Source: Cheilinus undulatus
Lineage: Eukaryota; Chordata; Actinopteri; Labriformes; Labridae
Length of the DNA stretch: 64,000 nt
Assembly (NCBI RefSeq): GCF_018320785.1
Contig: NC_054886.1
Coordinates: forward strand, 3,967,207-4,031,206
Reading direction: 5' to 3'
The translations under genes were made by a program, and so were the position numbers. Positions 45,663 through 57,525 of the stretch are shown one piece after another (the stretch's first letter is position 1; every line of letters begins with the position of its first letter). A model generated the notes under the pieces. That model was not told the DNA's origin. It saw only the letters and a program-made list of their open reading frames with translations, and ran no database searches.

Positions 45663-48250
45663 TTTGTTGAAGCCGCAGTGCTTGGTTGCTTGTGAGAACT
45701 TTATATGCAGTCTCCTTTCCATCGAGACAGTTTGACTAGCCAATCAGAAGTAGTCACATGGTTAGAGACCACACTGCTGGGTCTGGTCTATATGAAAGAA
45801 TTCAAATTGAGAACAAAAAGGAATCTGGAAAGATTTAGTCAGAGGTGGCACATCCTCTGAGCCTATTCAGCTAACTGCTGTTGTCTAGCTTATCTGAGGT
45901 ATTTTTCTTACATGACTACAACCATGACAATGTCAAATCTTTGTGTGAAGAGGAGTCTTTTATTCCTTAGCACTGTTAAATTAAAAAAGCAGTCCAGATA
46001 ACTTTAACTAGTGATGGATGAAGTACATAGAGAGGAGGGCCTGGGATTTTAAAGTCTAGACTACTGATTATTGTATTTGCATTAATGTTTGTATCTAGAG
46101 CTATTGTACTGAAAAAGAAAATAAATAGTGCCCTTTAAAGTCTGCACCAGACATGCAAACATCAAGTCCAAAAAAGCTGGGACATTGTCTGAAATTATTA
46201 TAGGAACAGATACAGTGAACTGCAACTCGTTTCATTCCATATACAATGGGATTTAGCAAAATGACAAACATTATTTACTTACTTACTCAAAAAATACACA
46301 ATATTGTGACTTCCATGCCTTCAAAAAAAACCCTAGAAAGACGGCTGCAGACAGTAGCTCTCAGATGCCCCTTCTTACAGACTGCCACTGGGTTAGGGTT
46401 AGTCTAACCCTAACTCGTCTCACGGTTTAAATTGAATTTGAATTTAAAACTGCGAGACACTGTCTCTGTCAGAATGGAAGTGCCGTAAGTGCCAATATAA
46501 AATATTTTCACTTTTTAGATTCTTAAAAAAAACATCGACTTTATTCAAATACAACATCTGGCAGATGCATTCATGAAAAAACACAATGCAAACTTTATAG
46601 ACTGAGAAATATGAATAAAACAGAAAAAAGTCAGAGGTCTAATCTGGGAATAAATCATGTATAGACCTGTTTTAGAAGTAGATACATGAAGAGCTGCACC
46701 CTTTAGCTTTGTTAGCTTAGCAATTGCTAACATAACTACAGCGAATACACTGTTACCAATGTAGTTAAGGTAGTTTCAGCAATGTGAGCTTTAGCAAATG
46801 TAGCTAAAGCTAATGTAGCTACATAAACCACACATATAATGTAGTTATGTAGATCACGTAGCTAATGTTAGCTTTGATTGTATAGATATCCATAAGCTTT
46901 GCGAGTCTTAGCTTTAGGTTAGTTATCGACATACACTATATTGCCAAAAGTATTCGCTCACCTCATGGGAATCTTTCACCATTCTTCCAGAAGCGCTTTT
47001 GTGAGGTCACACACTGATGTTGGACGAGAAGGCCTGGCTCTCAGTCTCCGCTCTAATTCATCCCAAAGGTGTTCTATCAGGTTGAGGTCAGGACTCTGTG
47101 CAGGCCAGTCAAGTTCATCCACACCAAACTCTCTCATCCATGTCTTTATGGACCTTGCTTTGTGCACTGGTGCACAGTCATGTTGGAACAGGAAGGGGCC
47201 ATCCCCAAACTGTTCCCACAAAGTTGGGAGCATGGAATTGTCTAAAATCTCTTGGTAAGCTGAATAATTCAGAGTTCCTTTCACTGGAACTAAGGGCCAA
47301 GCCCAGCTCCTGAAAAACAACCCCACACCATAATCCCCCCTCCACCAAACTTTACACTTGGCACAATGCAGTCAGTCCTGGCAGCCGCCAAACCAAGACT
47401 CATCCATCAGATTGCCAGATGGAGAAGTGCGATTCGTCACTCCAGAGAACGTGTGTCCACTGCTCTAGAGTCCAGTGGCGGCGTGCTTTACACCACTGCA
47501 TCTGACGCTTTGCATTGCACTTGGTGTTGTATGGCTTGGATGCAGCTGCTCGGCCATGGAAAGCCATCCATGAAGCTCTCTTCACACTGTTCTTGAGCTA
47601 ATCTAAAGGCCTAAAGGCCACATTAAGTTTAGAGGTCTGTAGGGATTGACTCTGCAGAAAGTTGGTGACCTCTGCGCACTATGCGCCTCAGAATCTGCCA
47701 AACCCACTCGATCATTTTACATGGCCTACCACTTCATGGCTGAGTTGCTGTCATTTCCAATCACTTCCACTCTGTTATAATAACATTGACAGTTGACTGT
47801 GGAATATTTAGGAGTGAGGAAATTTCACCACTGGACTTGTTGCACAGGTGGCATCCTATCACAGTACCATGCTAGAATTCACTGAGCTCCTGAGAGCGAC
47901 CCATTCTTTCACAAATGTTTGTAGAAACAGTCTGCATGTCTAGGTGCTTGATTTTATACACCTGTGGCCATGGAAGTGATTGGAACACCTGATTTCAATT
48001 ATTTGGATGGATGAGTGAATACTTTTGGCAATATAGTGTAGCTTATGCAGCTAACGGAGCTATGGTAGCGTTATAGTGTTTTTATGGAGGATAAGCTTTA
48101 ATCCTGTAATCAGACTGTTTATTTGGCTTAATGAAACATTTTGCAACCAGGTTTTGTAGTTCAGGTCATCCTTATCCCTTACCAAACAGAAAAGTTTGAT
48201 CGGATGTTATCATGAAAGTTTTAGCGTGTATTTCCAACAGTGTGGGGTTT
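44809..48250 (-). repeat. Arm 2 of the large inverted repeat
   Basis: Inverted counterpart of 28810-31517. It contains the Ig exon, leader and promoter of gene F, the TAGCTA-rich stretch (about 46690-46930), and a Tc1-like element at 46934-48034 with the same flanking sequence as the Tc1 end in arm 1. Length exceeds arm 1 because the transposon interior is retained. Confidence 0.85.
46934..48034 (-). mobile_element. Tc1-like transposon in arm 2
   Basis: The ends CACTATATTGCCAAAAGTATTC and its inverted copy lie next to TA. The minus-strand frame 46976-47326 is the catalytic C terminus of a Tc1-like transposase: FLFQHDCAPVHKA, LDWPAQSPDLNLIEHLWDEL (DD34E pattern). The frame 47400-47585 carries [16 protein letters not shown], the second catalytic Asp region. 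Frame breaks and a deletion next to the left end show it is inactive. Confidence 0.85.
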
Positions 48251-48599
48251 CTGTTTAATGAGTATGCATTCATAATAATGAAAAGCAAAGTTACACAGCT
48301 GGCTGAAAGTCACCCATTAACATGGTGGAGTGTTACAGAACCAAAATGCAGATGGTGGGTTCTGATCACCAGTCAACGGTCTGAGCTGATCTGGTGTTAC
48401 CATTGATACTTGGTATCAATTTTATGTTTCCTTAAATCTCAGAATTAACATTATAGCAACCCCCACCAGTGTCTCCAGGTTTGTAGTTTACTTATCAGGT
48501 AGTTGTTAACAGCCTGAGCTCTATGGTAACATGAGTCACATGTGGACCTTTTGCATGTGACATCACAAAATCTGAACAACTCTGTCCAGCCCACGCTTG

Positions 48600-49230
48600 G
48601 ACAGCAATGGGACATGGTACTTACTGGATACCAATGCTACTCTGTGTGTAGTGTAGTGATTTCCAGTACAGAATCATGCTTGTTTTTAATGTAGTGCTGA
48701 CTGCATGCTTGCTTTGTCCCTTGCTAATAGAGATTTCTACAGATACTCTTAATTTTTTGATGATATTATGGACTGCTTTCACTAAAAGTGTTCGCAATTT
48801 TGCATGGAGGAACGTTTTTCCGAAAATGCTCCACAATTTTGAGAAGTAGTTTGTCCCAGATTGGTGAACCTCTGCCTATCTGAACTTCTAAGGGACTCTG
48901 CCACTCTAAAATGCTCCTCTTATTCCCAAAATTCTTGTTGTTGTCAACTAACTGGGCAAGTTGCGAAATGCTCCTCCAGCTGTTTTTCACTAGGACCACT
49001 TACTTTCCCAGCCTTTTTTTAGCCCCGCCCCTGATTTTTTGAGATATGCCAATGCCATAAAATTCAAAGTGAGCTAATATTTTTTCATAAAATGGTAAAA
49101 ATATCTCAGTTTCAAGATCTGATGTGTTGTTTGTGTTCTATTGTGAATAAAATATGGGTTTAGGAGATTTGCATTCTATTTTTATTTACATTTTCCAGAG
49201 TGTCCCAACTTTTTTGGAACTGGTACTTTG
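48600..49230 (-). mobile_element. Tc1-like relic, short copy
   Basis: The minus-strand frame 48766-48999 (SPLEVQIGRGSPIWDKLLLK) is a diverged version of the N terminus at 43474-43695. The end 'gagtgtcccaacttttttggaactgg' matches the same family. Mostly deleted. Confidence 0.65.
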
Positions 49231-50900
49231 AACAAACCTCTGCTTATGGAATTTCCACTTCCCTTTTCACATCCATTTGCTCGCAGCATTCTCAGACCTG
49301 CAGCTGAATCACAGTCAACATCAGCAGACGGCTGCAACCATCGTCAGCGACGTTCTGTAACGGTCTCATCGAGGATCTTTAGACTGAGCTGGACTTCATA
49401 GCAAAAAGGTTTCTGGTCCACATCCCAGAGAACAGGGCCTTTAAGTGTGGAGTTTGTATGTTTTTCTTTCGAGTTCTCTTTGAGTTCCCTGGCTTTTTCC
49501 CACAATCCAAAGACATTAGACCGATCCTAAATTGCCCATCAATGTGGCTGCTTCTTTGGCCCGTAACACAGAAAACCACCGCAGACTTTCTTCTAGCTGC
49601 CTTCCTGGTTGTTCTCCCCATTGGATTTAAAAATATATGGTGTATGCGTTTCACAGTGGTGGTAAAGGAGCATCAGATTTTGTCTGTGGATTTCATGGTG
49701 GCTCCACCTGTGATTGATATGATTTCCATATAGGCCCCATCTCTAGAGATCCACTATAGATACTACTTGTAGTAAATATGGGCAATGGCAAGGATCTTTA
49801 GATGGGGCTGATTCAATCTTGCATGTCACATGGGCAATCACAGGTGGGACCACCATGGAACCAATAGACAAACCCACATGTGGCCCACATGGATATGCTG
49901 ACTGGGCGGCCTCTCGACCAATGGCCACTGGGACTGGCTCCAGTACCCTACAACCCTGAGTGGGACAAGTGGTACATACCATGGAAGGGATGGATTTTAT
50001 GACTTAGATATGTGCTAAATTTACACATTATCTTTGTGGTGTAGTAGCATTAACAAGCTGAAATACTCAGAAATATCCTACTATTATTTGGTAGCCATGT
50101 TTGATATCACTATAACATACTGTAATAGTCACTTTAGTGACAGGTGTTTACAGTGAAGATTAGGTTGCATTCAGTGTGCACTTTTAGAAATTATTAATGG
50201 ATTCAAATACACATTGTGGATTTATGATGAATATGACTTTCCTAAAGAACAGTTTTAGCTTAGTTTGACTGAGTTTTGCGGAGAGGAAATAACAGTAGAC
50301 ATACAGAAATGATCATGGATGACTTTTAGGCTATCTTGTTGAGAAGTTAGAAGCACCCTGGACTGTTGGAGTCACTGATATACAAAAATTACTTCGAGCC
50401 ATCCTAAACTCAAACATGGCTAACTGGCAGACACTGCCTTCTTCAAGTTTTCTGACCTTCTTAGCAGCACGTTTCTGTGTCTTACTGTTCTGTGTGAACA
50501 GACTTGCAGAGGTGTTAAGTGCTGTGGCCGGTCTTCCTGTGTTCTAGCTCTGCTACTGATGTTTCCACGAGTGGAAACTTCTACTCTAAGCTCACACCAC
50601 CTTCACCACAAGTCACAAGTCACAAGCGAGAGCCAGCTGTCGACTGTGCATGTGAATCTGGTTTACAATGATATTTATAGATCACGGGGGGGTTTCAGGA
50701 GCCTGCTTTGTCTTTATTTGAATCAAGTCAAATGCTTAATGCACTGACATAATGACCTTTCTGTGTTTTTTCCCCATCCTTGAGACATACTGCACATCAA
50801 AGTAATTCCAAAAAAGTTGCAGAGAAAGTATTTTTATTTGTCTTAAAGTGTTTATTTACAAATGTGAGGTAAAAGGAAATAAAACAGGCATCGTCTTTGT
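49230..50900. other. Spacer between arm 2 and gene G
   Basis: 49440-49570 is an inverted, diverged copy of the dispersed repeat at 43683-44040. 49640-49990 contains an internally repetitive GTGGTCCCACCTGTGATTG-type block in both orientations. No gene seen. Polyadenylation signals for gene G (TTTATT on plus) lie at about 50833 and 50851. Confidence 0.45.
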
Positions 50901-53900
50901 TCACTTCCTCCTCACTCTGGAGTAAACACAGTCCGTCTCAGCCCTCTCCCCTTTGTGATGTTGCTTGCTTGGTTTGTTCAGGCTCAGAGCAGCATAATGG
51001 AGAACATCTGCATCTTCACTCTGGTAATGACAAAATACCAAAGACAAATTTAAGAGAAATACTGCACTTAAGTTTGACATGCTTTACTATTATGCAGCGA
51101 ATTTTGCTTACATGTATGTCATCCACCATGGCGTCCAAAGATGCAGAACCAGCAAAATACAAAACAGTACCTGCAAATCACAGTACAACACAGATTAATT
51201 ACAGTCAACATGGAACATTTGTTATGCATTTATTCTAAAAAACATCTAACCTCTGCAGATGGAGCACAAGTTTTTCTTCATCTTGTACGTGATGACAGCC
51301 AAGACGAGGAGTATGATGATGGAAATGGCCAGTGTCACGCTCAGGCAGTACATCAACATTGAGGAGACTTTAGGAAAACCTCCTAAGACACAGACAAGAT
51401 AAAACAAGCCTTAATATCTGCATTTGTAGTAATAGATTTATAATAGATGATAAAGCTTGGCAATATATTACGTTTTTAAGATGAAGTGACGTATTTTCAA
51501 AAGGTTTGATATTGGTTTGAAAATAAAAAACATGCAAGGCCTAAAGCTCAGTAAAACAACAATAATATGCTTTCTTGAAATGTTAAGTCTTAACAGGGAA
51601 TCATCTTTTTTTTATGTATGACATTTTCTTTAGGGGCATTTACACTAGGAGTAAAAATCAAACAATGACACCAGTGTGATATCACAGCAATAAAAACAAA
51701 ACTTGTTGACACCCAATAATGGGCAATTTATTTGCAGGTGAATTCCTGCAAATCATTTTAATTGCACAAATATGTTGGCAGTATTACTACCCAACATTTC
51801 CACCCACATTTCCAAACATTGCAAAGACATTGCTGCAATTTTCACATTCCTCGCACTCTCTTTAATATCAGGACTTAAAGCGAATAAACTTCTATTCTTT
51901 TTAATACAGCCAATCATTAAAAAGTAGGTTTCACCACATGGTAAATAACAGGGGTGTCCAAACTTTTTTCACTGAGGGCCACGTACAGAAATAAATAATG
52001 ATGTTGAGGCCAATTTAATATCAACAAGTTAAATGATATTTATTATGTTGGAAACATAATAAAGAAGGGAGCTGGGGGGGAGGAGGGTTGCAAGAACAGC
52101 TTGCAAAGAGAGCGGCACAGCCTGGAAGATGAGAGTGACTGACCAATACCGTGCTTAGGGCAAATCAACTGGCTGTCCGCTGATGGGGGCTTGCATTAGA
52201 TCAGCTGATTGGGACAGAGCTTGACTCCATAGCCTGAACTAAAGCTAAAAGCTTGATTTAATGCCTTACAAAGCAAACAGACAATCAATTTAAAGTTTTT
52301 GGGGATTCCAATCAGATTTCATGTGGGCGTATTTCATTTTATCTCAAAATTGGATCATGGGCCGCATTTGGCACCTGGACCATAGTTTGGACACCCCTGG
52401 TATATAAGAATGCAGAAAATGAGAAAATGAGTCCACCCATCTTGACAAAGCCCCTCATATTTTTATGTTATTTTTCCAAATTCATGCATCATGTTGCTTA
52501 GTCTTATTGGCTACATTCAACTGCAGGCCTTAATGCTCAATTCTGATCTTTTGTCAGATCTGATTTTGTTGTTTGGGGGTTCACACAGCAGTCAAATTTT
52601 AAAAAAGGATAGGTATTTGATTCAGAACCACACATTAAAGTGACCTGAATCTGATTCGAAAAGATCAGATTCAGTGTGAATTGTGCTCAGAAAAAAAACA
52701 GATTTGGGTCACTTTTATCTGCACTGTGAGTACCTGTTTTGTTACCTGGCTTAGTACACTTTGGGCCTTTGTTTATCATGCTTGATAGCCACATAAAACA
52801 CAGGTAAAGCACTGTCAGAGACGGAGCTGCAAGTGGCACAGATGGATGTGAAAAATGCAAAAAAAAAAAAAAAACTGTTGAACGCAAATTGTGAAACATC
52901 AAAATGCAGCAAAGAAAAGGGAGATTAGTTGCCATTAACTCTAGAAACTGTGAGATTAATCAGGATCTTTACAACCTTAAACAAAACTAATGACAGAGGA
53001 AAGTTTCAGCGTTTGGATGCAAACATGATAAACACAACACAAGATCGTATTCTAGTGCAGAAAGTTTGTACGAAAAACACTTGCTGAGCATACAGAGGCC
53101 TTGAAGTCTACAATTTTTGATATCCAAAACTGAGTGTTCAACCATTTTTTGTTTCTCTGCTGGAAAAAATATTAAGATATATGTCCCATGTTGGTCCATA
53201 TCCTCCAGCCCTAATACATATGGGGAATTAAGATATTTTAGAGTTTTTCAATAGAAAACTACAATCAAGGACAACATAGGTTATAAATAATCTACCTGCA
53301 AGCTCCACTCTGGTTCCTTTCCCAAACACGATCTCTCCACATGAATCCAGAGCGCAGTAGTACGTCCCTGCATCAGAGGAGCTCACTGCCTTGAGAGCGA
53401 GGTTTGAAGTGCATTCTTTCCCAGGATCACCACACTGTCCTGGACTGTGAAACACGACCACAGGCTGAGCTGATCCATGTCTGACCCAGTAGAAGCTCTG
53501 CCCTCCTGCACACGGTGCAACATTTATTTTACAGCTCAAATTCACTGAATCCCCTGTCCAGACCTGCTCCAGCACAGGCTGACGGATAGCACCTTGGGTG
53601 TTAGACGATGATGATCTGACATGAAGAAAGACTCCTTGTCCGAATTCAATTGTGTTGAATTCTAAAACCCCGCAGTAGTACGTCCCTGAATCGTTCATGC
53701 CAACACCTCTGATTATCAGATTGTTTTTGCCTTCTTGTGCAAAGACTTGAAACCTCTCTTCATATGCTGGGAAGATGGAAGCTTTTGGTTTGTGCTTCAT
53801 CTGAGTCGACACGATGGCAGGTTTGCCTCCTAGGCGCTGATGGTACCAGGACAAGAAAGATACTGACTCATAATCATAGGAGCAGTTCAGAGTTACAGTC

Positions 53901-54100
53901 TGCCCAAGTATGGCTGTTTTCAACCCGCTGTCCTGTATGATACCAGTGGCTGCACCCTGGTCTGCAAAGACATAAACACAACCTTACTTTTAAATCCTCT
54001 CTCTTCAACTAAACTCATTTTAACTTTAGAACATATGAACATAGAGAAAATACTCACAGGTTTCACAGAGGAGGAGCAGAAAAATGTGAAGTGGCATCAT
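50901..54100 (-). CDS. nitr: NITR gene G, divergent inhibitory receptor, intact
   Basis: 339 residues, five exons on the minus strand: 54058-54100 (signal peptide MMPLHIFLLLLCET), 53296-53961 (V plus I), 51251-51382 (membrane), 51112-51170 (linker), 50901-51020 (tail, TGA). Phases agree (1,1,1,0). The V domain has VTLNC, WYHQ, DSGTYYC and a J-like FGQG, the only V domain here with an FGxG motif. The I domain keeps six cysteines (CKINVAPC, QCGD, KEC, YYC, SC) and FGKGTRVEL. It is the most distant member: its I domain is not homogenised with the others. The membrane span is uncharged (VTLAISIIILLVLAVITY), followed by KMKK. The tail has ITIM LHYAAL and CVYSRV. A hAT element lies in its second intron. 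Confidence 0.9.
51949..52399. mobile_element. hAT MITE in gene G intron
   Basis: Inverted ends CAGGGGTGTCCAAAC and GTTTGGACACCCCTG are flanked by gtaaataa and gtatataa (seven of eight match). The 'gagggccac...gggccgcatttgg' pattern inside is typical. Non-autonomous. Confidence 0.8.
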
Positions 54101-54164
54101 TGTTGAAGCTCTGCAGTTGGTGACTCATGAGCTGACTGACTCTCTAGAAGGACATGAAGTTGTT

Positions 54165-54176
54165 TGTGATTGGCTT
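54165..54176 (-). promoter_or_regulatory. CCAAT box of gene G
   Basis: ATTGG at 54169-54173 (CCAAT on the gene's strand), about 70 bp before the start codon at 54100, matching the position in the other receptor genes. Confidence 0.5.
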
Positions 54177-54979
54177 GGTTTTAAACTGACACTGGGGATT
54201 TGTTGTAAGCACAGGAAGAGTCTGCGCTTATGACCAGAAGTGCTGATTTTGTAACTCTACGCGTCTTCCCACTTGCAAACAGGAGGTAAATGGGTGTGAC
54301 CTGCTTTAATATTATGCAAGAGAAATTCTCCATTTATGAACAGAGGTGTAGAGAGAGCTGCAGGTTACTGTTTGTTCATCATAGGCAATTTGGTAAAGGT
54401 TAATAAAAGGAAGTATGCAGGTAAATGCACACAAGCGATTTCACAATAGTGGTAATTACAACCATGACTTCAATCACAAGGCTAAGCTTTACCCCTGCCC
54501 CACAATTGTGAGTCCTCCTTGGGTAGTTGTGAAATCTACCCCTGTGAAATAAGATGACCCTTCAAACATCCTGATACAGAGCATTCAGAAAGCATCCAGA
54601 CCCCCCTCACTTCTTCAGTTTTGTTATGTTGCAGCTAGGCCTGTTAATAACACGTTAACATTTGTGATTAATCTGGAAAGCTTAACACGTAAAAAATAAA
54701 TAAATAACGCAATTTAATCATATGACTAAGTCTGGCCACATCTTCCTCCTGCAGGCCTCCTGCGAGGCTGTGCACGTCCCTGGGGTGAAAAGGTTAAAGG
54801 CGGGTCAAACACACCCAGCAGTAATGAGTGAGGAGACAGACCCAGGTCTGCTTTACCACAAATTTAGATTTATAAAGCTGCCAAATGGAAGTCTGGATGA
54901 AGCAAACTTGTGTGTATATACTGCGGCCCTAACCCTATGAACTGTCTTTACACCAAAGCACAACAAAGCACCTCTGTGC

Positions 54980-55680
54980 TAGTGTTAGCAAAGATGCTAA
55001 CAACAACACGGGACAAAGCTATGATAGCTAATGTTGCTAATGTTAGCAAAGATGCTAACAGCAACGCGGGATAAAACCATGATAGCTAATGTTGCTAATG
55101 TTAGCAAAGACCCCAAAAACAACACGGGATATAGCCATGATAGCTAATGTTGGTAATGTTAGCAAAGACGCTAACAACAACACGGGATCAAGCTGTGTTA
55201 GCTAATGTTGTTAATGTTAGCAATCACGCTAACAACAACGTGGGATAAAACTATGATAGCTAATGTTGCTAATGTTTGCAAAGACCCCAAAAACAATACG
55301 GGATCAAGCCATGATAGCTAATGTTGCTGATGTTAGCAAAGATGCTAACAACAACAAGATCAAGCCACGATAGCTAATGTTGCTAATGTCAGTAAAGATG
55401 CGAACAACAACATGGGATCACACCATGATAGCTAATGTTGCTATTGTAGCAAAGACGCTAACAGCAAAAACACGAGATCAAACCATGATAGCTAATGTTA
55501 GCAAAGATGCTATCAACAATATGGGATCAAGCCGTGATAGCTAATGTTGTTAATGTTAGCAATGACGCTAACAACAACATGGGAGCACATCATGATAGCT
55601 AATATTGCTAATGTTAGCAAAGATGCTATCAGCAACAACACCAGATCAAGCCACGATAGCTAATGTTGCTAATATTAACT
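54980..55680 (+). repeat. 58-bp minisatellite, about 12 copies, derived from hAT coding DNA
   Basis: Units of 58 bp with a core 'atgttagcaaagatgctaac' and 'gatagctaatgttgct', repeated about 12 times with substitutions and small indels. The core matches 57888-57928, which encodes NVSKDANNNMGSSH just after the BED finger in the neighbouring hAT copy. 58 is not a multiple of three, so the array is not coding. Confidence 0.85.
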
Positions 55681-55714
55681 AACCTGGGAAAGCTTCAGTA
55701 GGAAATGTTTGAGA

Positions 55715-55965
55715 AAAGGTGGAGGATTTGAAAGAAACTCGGAATGTGATTGGATGAACGTTCTGTCTGTCACATCTCTAGGAGCCAATAAGAGCAACAA
55801 AACACGTGACGTACCTGCTAGCGAGCTCCGCGTAGTGAGGAATAAGGTGAAACATGGCAACTATAGACATGTAAATACTCGACTTTTGTCATTTTTGAAA
55901 AGAAAACAACTCAGTGCTGTTCTTTGTTCTTCTTTTCATGAAGACATGTCATCAAGTTCTGATAA
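55715..55965 (+). repeat. Dispersed repeat, copy 1
   Basis: 'gtgattggatgaacgttctgt', 'gtcacatctctaggagccaat' and 'gacatgtaaatactcgacttttg' recur in inverted orientation at about 59815-60010. The element type is not determined. Confidence 0.6.
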
Positions 55966-56203
55966 AACTGGCGCTTAAGCAGCATCCACGCTAATGTCTT
56001 CCTCCATAACTGCACCAGCTCTTGCTGCTGTTTGTTTACGTAACGACTCTGCCGTGCCTGAAAGTACTGCCCCTCATCGCTGATTAGTCCTGTCACTGTC
56101 TAACTGGGCCCAAACAGTTCAGACGGGAGCTTAACAAGGTGGATTCACCAGTGAAAAACAAGGAAACGGGCTTGTCCTTCTGCTTTGCAAGGTTAAATGT
56201 TAA

Positions 56204-57285
56204 CCCTATAAAGCCAATTTTATCATATTTGATATGCACTTTTTTGATACCTCTATGATTAACAATTTTCTAAAAAAAACTTTTGTATACAATCATTTAA
56301 ATGATAAAAGTGCCCTCCAGTGGATTATCAGTTGCAAACAATTCCTAATGTATCAAATATGGTACAAAAAATGTATATGTGACCGAAGCCAGATAAAGTT
56401 CCTGTAAGTCAGCATTCCGGTGTTTGAGAAAAAATGGATACAAAGTCGTTTTCTTCAAAATTATCATTTTTCATTTTTTCTCATTTTATGCAAGTCCGAC
56501 ATTTCAACTACTCATTCGATGAAAAAAGTAACACAAATGTGACATTTAAAAGCGTTAATTTTGTGTTTTAAAATGCCCCATTCTCGCAGTTGCTGCAAGG
56601 ATATTGAGGGGAGGGGAAAGCGAAACTGCGGGGTGATAACTGGCCGCTCAGTCTGCCATTGTTCCCAGTTTCGCCCATTGAGATGGACAATAACAAACAC
56701 CACATGGCTCAAACGCCACCCCCCTCAGCACATATACAGCTGTTTGTAGTTATCACCTTTAACAACAAGCCTCAAGATGCACCCTGCGGCGAAGAAAAGT
56801 AGAAGAGACATGAAGAAGCAGCAAGAATTATCAACAGACTTGGGACAACTTCAGGATCACTCGACAGTGAAAGTTTGATGACGGCGGATTTCCTGTGGGA
56901 ATATTTTGATGAGCGTCACCAGTCCGATTCAGAAGCTTGGTTTGGGTGGACTTTATGTAAATGTGGCTCTATTGTTCACGCCCATCACCTCGCCTGCCAG
57001 AAGGTAGGAGAAGTCCTGAAACTTTGAGCCTGTTTTTCTCAGAACAGACAGGAACTAGAAGTTAACATTCAAATGAGCATATCTTTGTAAAATATGATCA
57101 GATTAAGGTGTATGATACACCATTTGAAAGCTTGGAATCTACGCTTTCATAATGTGTAAAAAACTCAAAAATGACCCCAGATGACTTGCAGGACTTTTTA
57201 CCAGCTTTGGTCACATATGTGAAATTTTATGGCCTTATTTATTATTCTGGGTTTGAGTTAAAGAAGCTTTTCATTTCCACATTTC

Positions 57286-57318
<33 letters not shown>

Positions 57319-57359
57319 GAGTTTTCTGGCTATTATTTGAGGTATCAGGCTTTAAAGGG
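56204..57359. mobile_element. piggyBac-like element, copy 2, longer
   Basis: TTAA at 56200-56203 and 57360-57363 with ends CCCTATAAAGCC and GGCTTTAAAGGG. It shares both terminal regions with 404-724 but adds about 800 bp. That includes an ATG-initiated stretch at 56776-56872 that soon meets a stop, and a following Cys/His-containing frame (LCKCGSIVHAHHLACQ). This may be a remnant of transposase coding DNA. Confidence 0.65.
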
Positions 57360-57415
57360 TTAAAGATCTACATAAAAATCAGCCATCAGAAAGAGACCAG
57401 ACAACACAGACAGTA

Positions 57416-57525
57416 CAACAAAGAACTGACCACACCTCTTAATGCTGTAGTTTACCTCTGGATTTAAAGTGGCCAAAGTTATTCCATAATTTAAATCAGA
57501 TGGCCTAACAACATTTATTAGTATT
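57416..57525 (+). pseudogene. Relic of an NITR 3' flank
   Basis: 'ctgaccacacctcttaatgctg', 'tggccaaagttattccataat' and 'aatcagatggcctaacaac' closely follow the DNA after fragment B (16590-16710), and in part that after gene C (25505-25590). No receptor exon survives beside it. It marks either an old receptor gene or a fragment carried by the transposon. Confidence 0.5.

Noticed and set aside
49379-49990. Open frames on both strands
   Set aside because: They overlap dispersed repeat copies and have no splice or motif support.
26572-54100. Calling these genes T-cell receptor, immunoglobulin or CD8 genes
   Set aside because: There are no recombination signal sequences, no separate J segments and no constant domains. 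The six-cysteine I domain with its own FGxGT and the ITIM tails point to NITR.
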